DNA from: Sapria himalayana
Lineage: Eukaryota; Streptophyta; Magnoliopsida; Malpighiales; Rafflesiaceae
Reading direction: 5' to 3'
Length of the DNA: 64,000 nt
Assembly: GCA_029783825.1 (NCBI GenBank)
Contig: JAREIK010001332.1
Coordinates: forward strand, 4,197,742 to 4,261,741
Part shown: piece after piece, positions 11,251-23,800 of the stretch
How the letters are laid out: every line of letters begins with the position of its first letter
Position numbering within the stretch: position 1 is the stretch's first letter
Made by a program: the position numbers and the translations under genes
Notes under the pieces: model-generated
Database searches by the model: none
Seen by the model: the letters and a program-made list of their open reading frames with translations, nothing else
What the model was told of the DNA's origin: nothing

Positions 11251-12750
11251 CATTTAAATCAAATATAATTATGAACAAAAATAATAAATTATTTCAAATA
11301 ACATATGTTATCATCATATAGAGTATCAAACATATAAGTCAATCAGATAAAATGAGTCATTCATAATACTCTCATGACATATTGAATATAAAATATCACA
11401 ATCAATAGATATCACTCCTCTAATACTCTGATAATCATAAAAAAATAAGCACAATTTATTTCTCAATTTCCAAAAAAAAAATTAACTATTTAATTTAACA
11501 ATATCACATAAAAGCACTGAAAATAAGAAAACAATATCATAATATTGTTCCTATATGAAAGAATTGACAATAAATAATTTATAATAAAACTCTGAAACAT
11601 ATAATATATATATTAAAAATAAAGGACAAACATTGATATCAATGTCTTGTAGCTCATATAATTATGTCATTAGCCATAATAATATCAGGAGATCTAGACT
11701 CAACAAATAAATAAATAAATAACATGGTTATGTGTGTCATTCCTATGACCAATACAGACAATCATAGAAGACTAAACTAGTTAGGTCCAATAGTTAATTG
11801 TATAGACCCATAACTTTAAAATTTTCATCATTACTCAAGACATAATGTCCAACACTTTTCCCTAGTATATCTCAGTCTCTCAGAAAAAGAATATCACTAC
11901 TATCTTTCTATCTCTCGGCCTATCTCTACCAAGTCTCACAGCTCACTCACTGCCACTATGTGATAAAGATGTCATAATATTATAAGTAACTATGTCAACT
12001 TTACTCAATCAAAACATAAATGTAGACATCTAAATCACTCTCTAATAAACCATATGAAAAAAGGTGAAAAGAGATTTTCTCCAAAGAACTATAATCAAAA
12101 AACAACATATCACACGCTCAATGAATACATATAAATGATGCTATAAATATGCTCACCAAATCTCCTCAGTACAAATTAATTTGTAAACATGGGTATCATA
12201 CCAACAATCCTCTTAGACAACTATCCAAATTGCATTATGAGTCACCGCATCCTAATCAATCAATATACATGATAATAATTAAATAATATCATCATATAAA
12301 TAAAATATTACCAATTAATATATTGAAGATGTCAAGTCTCAAGCTTTCTTACAAATATCACAAGAGCAAGCACACTCAATATGCAGAAATCAACTGACTA
12401 CCATAGGTACACCAATAATTATGTATCAATAAATATTTACTTATTAGTTTCAGTCTAAGATGACTTTTCTAATAAAAGAGTCACGTAACCTTGAACCACA
12501 AAGCAGATACTCACTAATAGTCCAAAATGATTATTTATTTACTCTCAATTTCTACTAAGCTATTCCTAGTGATCTCACATTGATTCTAACCATTTTTTTC
12601 TCACAATATATCACACTTACACATAAATATTAATCAAAACTAATAATTATATAAACCATTATGCTTTTATGTCAACTTTCTGAAAATAAAAATTTCAACT
12701 ATTTTAAAAACACATGCACATTATCTTACAACCAAAAACACCTCGGCAAA
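11251..12750. other. AT-rich stretch, possibly upstream part of the copia relic
   Basis: No clear coding motif. Its position upstream (in the minus-strand sense) of the integrase block would fit gag or leader sequence of the same copia element, but I see no PBS or LTR boundary. Confidence 0.25.
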
Positions 12751-12754
12751 GATT

Positions 12755-13033
12755 CTATATCATCACCATCATGTCGGCCGCCATAAAGTCCAACATGGTG
12801 CACATCAAAAAAATTCCTAGAACACCAAAAAGCATGCCGTCAAAAATATGACAGCTACAAAATACCAAGAGAGAACCAAAATATTCATTGTACGTGAGTC
12901 TTTTAGGGCTATGGTGCATCAATACTATCATTGCATCTGCAAACCACCGGCATTTACAATTGCCAGTACCACCATGGAATGCATTGTCACCAACACACCC
13001 CAATATTGCTGCCACCTCACCCAAAATCACCAT
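12755..13033 (-). other. Unrecognised 92-codon ORF of higher GC
   Basis: This minus-strand ORF reads MVILGEVAAILGCVGDNAF at its start and is followed by hydrophobic stretches. Its composition is less AT-rich than its surroundings. I do not recognise the product. It lies just downstream of exon 2 of the ATP synthase gene and could be chance, a retained fragment of another gene or 3' flanking sequence. Confidence 0.2.
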
Positions 13034-13631
13034 ATGATACCATGTTGAAGCTCAGCTAGTTAAGGTTAAGGTTAGTTGTCAGGAAAAAAAGCGAGGAGAA
13101 ATATCAAGAAAAAAATATGATTTTTATTAAAAAAAGTTCATGATACAATATAAATCATATATGTATATGTAATCTATGGGAGGCCAAAAGTCAGATGCTC
13201 CTAAATAATACAAATAACAAATGAAATAAATAATAAATAAAAAGATAAAACAAATCACAACAGTTTACAAATTACAAATGGTGTCTCTCAATAAAAAGGT
13301 ACTAAAGGCATATATAACAGAGTATAATAACATAGATTCATCCAAGGACCAAGACCGAGTATGAACTCCATTAAAAAAACAAAAATTTACACTTATGCAG
13401 TCTAAAATGTCAAGTGCAAGAAATCAAGAGCAATCACATGACCAACAATCATAAGAAATAAATTTGATTTGCAATGGTTTGAACTATACTAGTCACTTGA
13501 AGAGCTCCTTCCATTCACTACTTCATTAATTAAAAAATGATAAGAATTGCTTTCACAAATCACTGTACATATCATAAGTACAAAAATATAAACAGTACTA
13601 GTTATCGTATAAAAACACATTTCATGCAACT

Positions 13632-13690
13632 TTAAAATAGAAAGTACCTCTTGTGCCTCTGGACAAATTGAGACTTCTCAGCATCTTCTT
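13632..13690 (-). CDS. Exon 2 of the 6-kDa ATP synthase subunit gene
   Basis: A short exon bounded by a CCCTCGCAG acceptor. With the G carried over from exon 1 it encodes EEDAEKSQFVQRHKR and then YFLF and TAA. The acidic EED followed by FVQxHKR is the conserved C-terminal tail of the plant 6-kDa subunit. It lies on the same strand as exon 1, 23 kb downstream. A GT at 13,646-13,647 leaves open a third exon supplying the stop. Confidence 0.7.
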
Positions 13691-16600
13691 CTGCGAGGGT
13701 ATTATTAAAAAAATTGAAAGATTAATTTACAATAATTGTATAAACAATAAACTGTACAACAAGTCCTATTAATTTCATTACTCATGATTAAACTGAAATT
13801 AATATGTTAATTTTCATCATTGCTGTATTTTTGAACAGAAGAAAAAATAAAAATATAATATTTTAATATATACACCATTGACTAGTCATTTCATTACTTT
13901 AGCATAAAATAATCTGATATGCTGATTTATACAACAGAAGAAAGGTTATGATGAACAAGCTCAAAGTTACAAGAAAATAAAATTGAAGACATGCTTTCTT
14001 ACAGAAAAAAGACATTTTTTTTGGATAAATGCTTCAAATTAACAGTATTAATAAGCAATTAGCATACATATTTCACAATTTACAATGTTATGGATCACTA
14101 GAAAGGTTAAGACGATAAAGTAAGTGTCAAACGGGCATTGCCGTGCCGACACAGCCCTGTTTTTGGTGGCCCAGTCAGGCCACCATACCGTGCCAGGCAC
14201 GTCACAGCTTAATTTTAGGAGGCACGGCACAGCCCGCAGGCCAGAGTATGGCCAGATTCAGGCAAGGTTGTGCTATTTTGTGCCGAGTCAGGCCGGTTCA
14301 GGCCACTTTTTCCAGCTTAGCCTAGCCCTACTGCCCTAGCACAGGTCATAGCTAGGACTTCGAGTCTAAAACCAACTTGAATAGTCACACTCCACTCATT
14401 GTCTCAGTCTCAAAATTGTGAATTAATTATTATTAATTTTTTTTACAAATTCTATATTTTAAACTAATATTTATGAGTTGTGAGTACAATATTACATTAT
14501 TTATTTATTTCACATAAATCACAAAAAAACTTCAAAAAACACATCAATTATTTATTTATCATTCAATCTAAAAATAAATAAAATAACACATAATAACATA
14601 ATAAAAAACTCATAAATCATAACATAAAAAAATATTATCAATCTCAATAAAAATAATAATAATGCAAACTCAATTATCTCAATTGCAGTGCCAACTGATA
14701 TGAGTATACAATTGATCATCATTAAGTAAGCATTTGATATTATCACTAGAAGTGGATTCAACCTCCCCTAAGTTTTACAAGTCATCATATGCCAACAACT
14801 CATCTACTCTTATTTCAACACGATCTCAATCCTAGATATCCAAACTCAAATTCTCCAAATTCTTCATGTTTACTAGTGTCTCAAAAATATAGGGTCAGTC
14901 TTGATCTTATATCCGAAATCATATTGACTGCAATAAAAAAAATTTCGATGTTATGCTCAACACTAAAAGAGTAAATAGATCTGGTGTTATCTTAGATAGT
15001 ATGAAACAGGTGGACTCATATGATTTTAACTATTATAAAATATCAAGATTCTTATTATCATTATATGATAGGATTGAATATTAATTCATATCTAAGTACC
15101 AAAATAGTTTACTCATCTTCAATGGTCCACCTCATCGTTTTCCCCTTACCAACTTAATGAAAAAGTCATCATCTTCAAATAAGATATCCACGTCCATACT
15201 CAAAGTGTGACTACTATTACTATAATACCTTGTATCATAATATATAAATAAATCAGTCAATTCTTTTTGAATGAATTCTTTAGATTTGAATTCCTGGTTT
15301 ATGCACGAGGATACGTATGTCAAAATATTATCTACTCCTTTTACCTTAATCCTATGATTTATACATACATGCAATATAAAGATAAAATGGTGAATCAATA
15401 CTTTAAGTAGTTGATTTCTATCTTAACAGTCATGTCACTAAATGTCGAGTCATCTCTAAACTTCCTAAATATACTATTAATATTATATATCCATCTGAAT
15501 ATAATGCAAGTGAGGAAAATATAAACTAATGAATACATGTTCATCATGTCATAAAAAATCTTTAAAATTTTCATAAATAAAATTCATATATCCCAATCAG
15601 TATCATCAATAATAAGTTTATAACTCTTAGAATTGAAATAGTCGGATATCATGTGTTTGTATCCAACATTAAGATGTCAAACGAGTCAAACAGCCCAGGC
15701 CCCTCCTAATTCGATCATGCCTAGCTCGGCATGGCAGGATCCAGAACTATGCATGGGCTCGTGTCGGGCTAGCTCTCGGCATGGCTCGTGCCATGCCTAG
15801 GTAGCCCGTGCTTCATGTCGGGCCATGCACGAGCCAATGCCATGGCCCGAAGGCACAGTATTTCAGCATGACCCAAACTGTGCCCCTCCCCAGAGCTCGA
15901 GGCCCGGACTTCCCAAGCCCAACAACCCATAAGTCTCGAGCCCAACTATAGATTCCAAAAGCCAAAGCTTCAGAACTTGTGACCGTTGGGTCGGTTCGAT
16001 GGTCAAACCGACCCAACTGTCCAAAAAAAACACATTTTTTATTCAAGCTGCTGAATTTCAGCCCCAAAGGCCAGAAGGCAGAATCCAACAGCTCAAGGGA
16101 TTCTACCCCTTAAATATATTTAAAAAATTCAAAATAATTTTAAAAAAATTGATTTTAAAAAAAAAAACTTTTTTCAAATCTATAAAATATCTTCCCCTCA
16201 TTCATAATTTATAACTTCTCTCTCTCTATATATTTTCTCTCCGTCTCCTTTCGTCTCTTTCTCTCTCTTGGCCTCTAGTTTCGATTTAGACTTTTAGAAC
16301 TCGAGTGTGAAGTACGACTTATCAATTACAGTGTAGACATCAAAAGAAAATTAGGATTTTATGCATTGCAAGTATATTTTTAAAATTTTATTTAGTAAGT
16401 TTTATTTTTTTTATTTTAGTTAAAAACAATAAACTTAAGGGTTAAGTTTTTATTTAATTAATATTAATTAATATATAAGTTTAAAAATATAAATTACAAT
16501 AGAATTAAAAAAACTAATAACAAATTAAAATAACAAATAATAATTTTAATTACGATAACAAAATTAATTTAAACATAAACATAAAAAATTATAATATGAA

Positions 16601-19600
16601 AAATGAAAATCCTATGAAAATGTCCGAAGCCGCCAAAATATTAGTTACTCAGGTCGTCTTAACTCAAATATCTAAAAAACTAAAAAACTAGAAGAATATC
16701 AATAATTTAGACACACTTTAATATAATATAAAATAAAAATATTAGATGTGACAAAAAAAAATCAACACTATATAAATATTATAAAAAAAATATTAACCTA
16801 TAAAAATTCATGTGAGACTGGACACATTAGAGGCATACCGAACAATATACCAAAAAATATGATACATTAGATCATAGAAAAATCCAACTCAGCGGTTAGT
16901 TCTTTGAGACTAAATCCAGTTCAGCCTCATAAATTTTCTATGAGTTAGAAAATTTTCTATGAGTTAGACTGAATCCCTTCAAATACTACGAGTTAGAGAG
17001 CAAAGACATGACCAAACTGATTACCACAATAAATTTTCTAATTAGATTTTCATAGGATCCAATGGTAGTCAGTATCATGCAAACTTATTTTCAACCTATA
17101 TATCATAGAATTCCTAGATACACATCTAAAAATGACATTAAAATACTATAACTTAGAAAAAAAATAATAATTATAGTGAAGTGGTATCCGTAATGTCTGA
17201 TATCTGGACTAGATGATGCATCTTATGCATGTCTCACCAACTTTGTAGATTCTAAATAAATGCTAAATAAAAAATATTAGGATTCTCGGAGATTTTTCAT
17301 CCTTATGATAGTCTGATTATTTATGAGTGCATGATGAGAATCTTTAAAGAATATAATATTCAAAATAAAATATATAGTATCATATTTGATAGTAAAGTTA
17401 ACAATTGAGTAGTAATTAACATGATTGTTATGATTGTTAGAGATGAGTCATTAAGAGAGATTTTCTATGTCAGATACATGTATTACATCATTAATCTCAT
17501 AATACAAGCGAGAATAAATAATTTTCCCCCTCTTTAGAAAATATACGTAACTCACTAAAATTTTTTCATGTCTCACAAATAACAGGAGTTTGATACTATA
17601 TATTTATTTGTGGGTCTAAAAAAAATTCCAATTGGATATAAAACACTATTGAAATTACATATACCTTATGTTAGAGTTATGTGTTAGATACAAACATGTA
17701 ATGTCTGACTATATTAATAGTAAAAATAACGAATTTATTATTGATGATACTAACTAATCTATAAAAATTTTATTTTATGAAATTTCAGAAATTTTTTTAT
17801 GACATAACAAACATATGTTCGTCAATTTATACTCTCACCATTTACATTATACTCAGGTGCATATGCAATATTAGTAGCGTGTTTAGGAAATTTAGAGTTG
17901 ATCCAATACTTAGTGATATGATTGTAATGATAAAAACCAAATACTTAAAGTATTGGTCCACCATTTCATCGCTTTATTATTTAGCTACTTGCATTTATAC
18001 TAAAATTAAGATGAAAATGATAGAAAATATTGACATACATATCCTCGTGCATGAACCAGGAAGACCAACATGCAGAATTAATTCACAAGAAATTAATTGA
18101 ACTTTTTACATACAATGATACTAGGTATGGTAGTAATAGTAGTGAGGCTCCGAATACAAACATAAATATCATATTCAAAGATGATGACTTTCACTTTTTA
18201 GCGAAGAATAAATAACGAGGTAAATCATCGAATAAGAGCGAATTATCTCAGTACTTAGATACCAATTATTACTCAATCTTATCATATACCGATAATAAGA
18301 ATTTTAATATTTTATAATGGTAAAAATTATATCAACTCACTTATCCCGTACTATCAAAAACTACACAGGATCTACTGACTCATTCGGTGTTAAGTGTAGC
18401 ATCAGAATCTACTTTTTCTATTATAATAAATATAATTTCAGATAGGAGATTGAAATTATAATCAGATATTGTTACGGTATTAGTATGCATGAAAGATTAA
18501 AAAAATTCAAGTTTGGACGTCCAGGATCATGCGGGACTGTAACTAAAATGAAAGAGTTGGTTGCTAATAATAATTTATGAGACTTTGATGATGATTAATT
18601 ACTGGTATAAGATTGAGATATTAATAATTAAGCTAAAATTATTTTACTGCCTATGTCCTACTGCTATTGATATACTGATAATGATAACATCATTGATAGT
18701 ATGCTGACAAAATTTATCATTGTTATTATTTTTGGATTATATTTGTTATTTTTTGTCATTATACTTTGAGGCTTGAGCTTGCTACTTTTTTATTTACTAT
18801 ATTTTTTTATTCAGATACTTTATTATGAGATTGACATTGGATTCATATTTTATATTAATTAGTTTATCTTTGATGTAACAATTTTATCTTTTAATTATAT
18901 AATTTTGATCTTACTTTGTTAATTATTATTTTATAATTTTTACGTGTTTTTAGTTATGAGTTGTTAGTTGTTAATTTTTAGATTTAGTTGTTGTATTAAT
19001 TTAATTAATTATTTATTTATTTTAATTTAAGTATTAAAATTTAAATTTCTTAATAATTTTCAAATTTGGGATGAACCAATTCCAAATGGCCCAAATCCAG
19101 CCTGATCCGACAAGTTCATGCACAACCAGGCTTAAAACAATTACAAATCGGGCTGGAAAGCTGTGCCAAGCTGGATTTGCTGAAGCCAAGAAGTGACAGG
19201 CACAACACAGTTATTGTATCGTGTCGTACCCAGCATGGCATGGTGGCCCGATGGGGCCACCTAAAAATAGGTCGGGACAAGCCAGCCCAGCCTGGCCCGT
19301 TTGACACCTATAATCCAACACATGACTATAACATAAGATATGTATAATTTCAAAGATGTTTAACATCCATTTGAAATTTTTTTTTCTTTTGACCCACAGA
19401 TAAACAAAGACTATCAAACTCTTACTGTCTACTAAACATCCGAATATATTTTAGTAATTTACATATTTTATTAAAGTAAGAAAAATAATATTCATTCTCA
19501 CTTGTACAATCAGCTTAATGACGAAACACATACATCTAACATATAAAATTTCTCCTAATAACTCATCTTTAATTGTCCTAACAAACATGTTAATGACTAT

Positions 19601-20609
19601 TTCATTGTTAGATGTATTATCGAATATGATATTATATATTTTATTTTGAATATTATATTTTCTAATGATTTTTATCATGCACTCATATATGGTCAGACCA
19701 TCATAAAAATGAAAAATCTCTAAAAATCTTAATATATTTTTATTTAGTATTCATTTAGAATTTACATAGTAGGTGGTTAGACATACATAAGATGCATCAT
19801 CACGACTAGTCCAGATATCAGACATTACAAATATCATGTCAGTATATTTCCTAAATTTATTTGTCATTATTTTTCAAACTTATTATATTTTAGTATATCA
19901 TTCATGATGATCAGTTTGTCCATATTTTTTCTCCCTAACTCGTTATGGTATATAAAGGGGATCAACATAAAAAAAGAACTAGATCTAATCTCAAAGATCT
20001 CAATGCTCAGTTGAGTTTGTTTAGGATTTAATGCATCATATTTTTAATGTATTATTCAACATGTCTCTTTAAGTATCCGATCCCATGTGCACTCATTCAA
20101 TTTAATATTTTCTTACAATATTTGTATTGTATCGATTCTTTAGCGACACCCCAATTATTTTTATTTATTATAATATTAAAGTGATCATAACCTATAGATT
20201 TTCTTCTAGTTTTTTGGTTTTTATATATTTGGGTGGAAGCCATGAAAAAAAACAAGGTTTCAACGATCTCGAATTTTTCCGTAGGGTTAACAATATTAAA
20301 ATTATATATGTTTATGTTAATGTTAATCGCGTTATCATTAAATTTATTATTTATCATTTTAGATTTTTATTTATATATTAATTATATTCTAAATTATATT
20401 TTTTAAATTAAATGTTATTTGATATTAAATTATTAATAAAAAATAAAATTAAATAACTAAATAAAATTTTAAAAATAATACTAATTTTATCATTTATAGA
20501 TTGTCAATCACTGAAGTCTGATATCAAATGTCCACATTCTGCATCCAAGTCCCGAGACTGAGGGTTGATAGGAATTAGGAAAGCCGAATGCACAAACTAA
20601 ACTTCAAGA

Positions 20610-20644
<35 letters not shown>

Positions 20645-20756
20645 TGAGAATTGAGATGAGACAGAGAGAGAGAGAGAGAGTGTGTGTGTGTGTGTGTGTG
20701 TGGATAGGATAGAGTAAAGAAAGAGAGGAAAGTAAGGTGAAAAGTAAGATAGGAAA

Positions 20757-20811
<55 letters not shown>

Positions 20812-23800
20812 AAAAAATAAAAAAAAATAAAAGTTTTTTAATATTTTTTAATAATTTTTTGGGACAAAAACTAGCCATCAAATTTTATACCCTAGCTATT
20901 GGGTGTGCATCCAATTTGATTTTGAACCATTAGGTCGATTCGACCTTGAAGATTCCAAAAGGTTCAAAAATTTGAAATCAGACTTTGAAGTCAAACTCAG
21001 GGCTCGAGTAACTAGGCAAGACCCAACAGATCATTGATGGCGAAAGCTCAAGCTCGGTCCAATCAGACCACACCCAAAACCCAGTCAGAGTTCCAGGACA
21101 AGGTACCCAATCGTGCCGCTGATCGTACCCTCGAGCCAGGCAGCCAAGATTTTTTTTATAATTTCTATCTAATCCATTAAATATCTATCTCTAGTTCCTT
21201 TTCTTTCCTTCACTTGAATGATCTCATATTTTCTAACTAGTATACTATAAAATCTATATTGGGCATGATCATATCACCTCAGAAGTTTTTCATTTATCTT
21301 ATCATCTATAAAAATTATTCTTTTTTTTTCAAATAATTTTATTTCTAATTCTCATTACTAGTATTACCACATATTGACTATATCATCCTCATATATGTTA
21401 TCATTATCCTTTGTATATGTTACATTTTGATCGTTCAATATTTATTTTCATGAAGCATGATTAGTCTCATAATTAGTCTATAAAATTTTTTTTAATTAAT
21501 TAGATTCTTGTTTATCATAAAAAAATACTAAGACAATTCTCTATTTAGATCTATTCAATCTTAATTCTATGAGATATATCATCATCCATCTCTCTTTATT
21601 TAATAGAGTATGAATATTTGAAAAAACTAATTTTTAAAATTTTTTTTTATTTTGATTATCACATTATTGTTATTTTTGTCATCTCCCTTGGTCCATATTG
21701 GAAACTAATTGGGAGTAATTTAATATAAAGGAACTTGCCGAAAACTAAGGTCCAAAATTCAACACTTGCTCTATTTCCTCAAAGTTTTTAAACTAAAAGA
21801 CTATCCACCCACTTGAATGTTGTATGACTTGAGCCTTGAATTTCGATTGCTCTTTCATAAATCTCTTAAGTAATGAATATCCAAAAGTTTTTGTAACAAA
21901 ATATTTGATTAAATAATTTTTTTTATGCTCTATACCTTGAATTAGGTCTTTATTTTCTATGTGAGCATTTCAAGCATATTTACTAGAATAAAATGAAAGT
22001 TTTATTGTGTTGACTAGGGTTTTGTTGCCAGAAAATAGGCTACTCTAAGAAATATTATTTTTCCCAAGTGTCTTAGGATGTTCAGAGACACCCGAAAATT
22101 TACATCAATTTTCTCATCAAAGGGTTTGAAGCATGAATTTCTGTGGATCTCGGAGTTGGAACTAACACTTTGTTTCTTCTCGACTCCAATTGAAATCGAC
22201 AATTTCTCTTTGTTCTCAAGTTATTTCATTTTTGTTTCTCCAAACTCAATCTCATTTTTGATAAAACAAGTTTCAATATTGTTTAAGCAGTCTTTAAACA
22301 TATCAGTACCAAACATTTTCACATTCGCATGCATAGATTTGGCCGGAATCATTTTTTTACTATAATCTTACCATGAACGAGCTTTTAGATCTCACCTTCT
22401 TCAATGAGAATTCCATCACGTCGAAATCAATTTCTAAGAAAAGGACTAGGTGCCTTCTTCGATTCAATCTCAGATAGCCATTATTTTGCTTATCAACTGC
22501 TTTAAAAGTCTCCTGGAACCCAAGGACACTTTCGACGCTTCTTTGGTTTTTGCTGTGGTTAACGGGAAATGAGATGAGCGGTCTCTTAGGGCCCATTATA
22601 TATGAAGGATCTGATCATCTTCTAATCCATAGCTAACTCATGCACAATTGCTTGGAAACCCTTTAAACATAGCTAGAAGGAATTGAGGGAGAATCGAGAA
22701 GGAGGAGAGAAATAGCATGTTGATTTTTTTTTTAATTTTTTAATGATGTGACAAGCGGGGTGTTTGTCTATCCTACCTCATGCATTATACTTAGGTGCAT
22801 ATATATAATATTAGAATAATATTTAACAAGTATAAATGACACTCTAATCTTAGTATCATGATTATTAAAATAAAAATAAAATATTTAAAATACTAATATT
22901 TCATTCTATCTCTTTATTACTTGGATATCTGTATAAATTCTAAAATTAAAGTCTAAGAGTTAGAAAATATATTAAAATGCATTTTCATTTACAAGAATCA
23001 AACAGAAAAACTAAATAGTAGAATTTACAAATAATTATATAGCATATTTAAATTTTATAATACTATATATAATAATTTTAGCAAGCCTCTAAATACGTAC
23101 ATGAATATCATATTCAAATATGATGACTATGTCATTCAGTTAATTATGAGAAAATAATAGGGTCACCTATCAAATAAAAACAAGTTATCTTGATACATAT
23201 ATATTAATTAATGTTTCATCTTATCATATAATGATAATAATAATTTAGATATATTGAATTAGTATAAATTATACAAATCAACATATCTCATACTATTTAT
23301 AATGATACGTGATCTAACACCTTCAATGTCTAACATAATATTAGAGTCTATTTTTTTGTGACTATGAATATTATTTTAGATAGAAGATCAAAACTATAAA
23401 CAGATATCATAGAAATATTATTATGCTTAAAGAAATAAAAAAATTTAAGAATATATCTTCAAGAAAGAGTGAAATAGTTATTTTATAATAACTCATATTA
23501 CATCGAGGATATTAAGACTACCATTAACTTCAAAATTAAACATGACGATTTGAACCACATAAACATAAATTAATTACGGATACTAGAGGACCAGCATGTG
23601 TATTACTGGTGTTTTTGTTGACTGTTGTCATTATCGATGTTGTATTGTGCTTTTAAAATTTTTTAATTTATAATTATTTGTGATATTGCGATTAAACTGA
23701 AATTGTGAAACAACTACATTTTATTATTAAGTTATCAATTTTATTTATTTTAATTTAGTGTACAATGTAATTTATTTTTAATTTTTAAATTTTTAAAAAT

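Larger units (their letters stand above)
14121..21150 (-). mobile_element. hAT family-1 element B, split by nested element C
   Basis: The 3' end is a family-1 terminus (TAAGTGTCAAACGGGC at 14,121) with GC-rich subterminal sequence to about 14,345. The body reads on minus and resumes across the nested element C: sequence ending at 15,668 continues at 19,321, as a comparison with element A shows. The 5' leader region, with GA, GT and TA microsatellites, extends to about 21,150; no intact 5' terminus was found there. The element lies within the ATP synthase intron. Confidence 0.7.

Noticed and set aside
22360..22596. EF-hand protein (VDKQNNGYL)
   Set aside because: Only part of a loop resembles an EF-hand; the flanking helices and required acidic positions are not present. 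Left as unrecognised.
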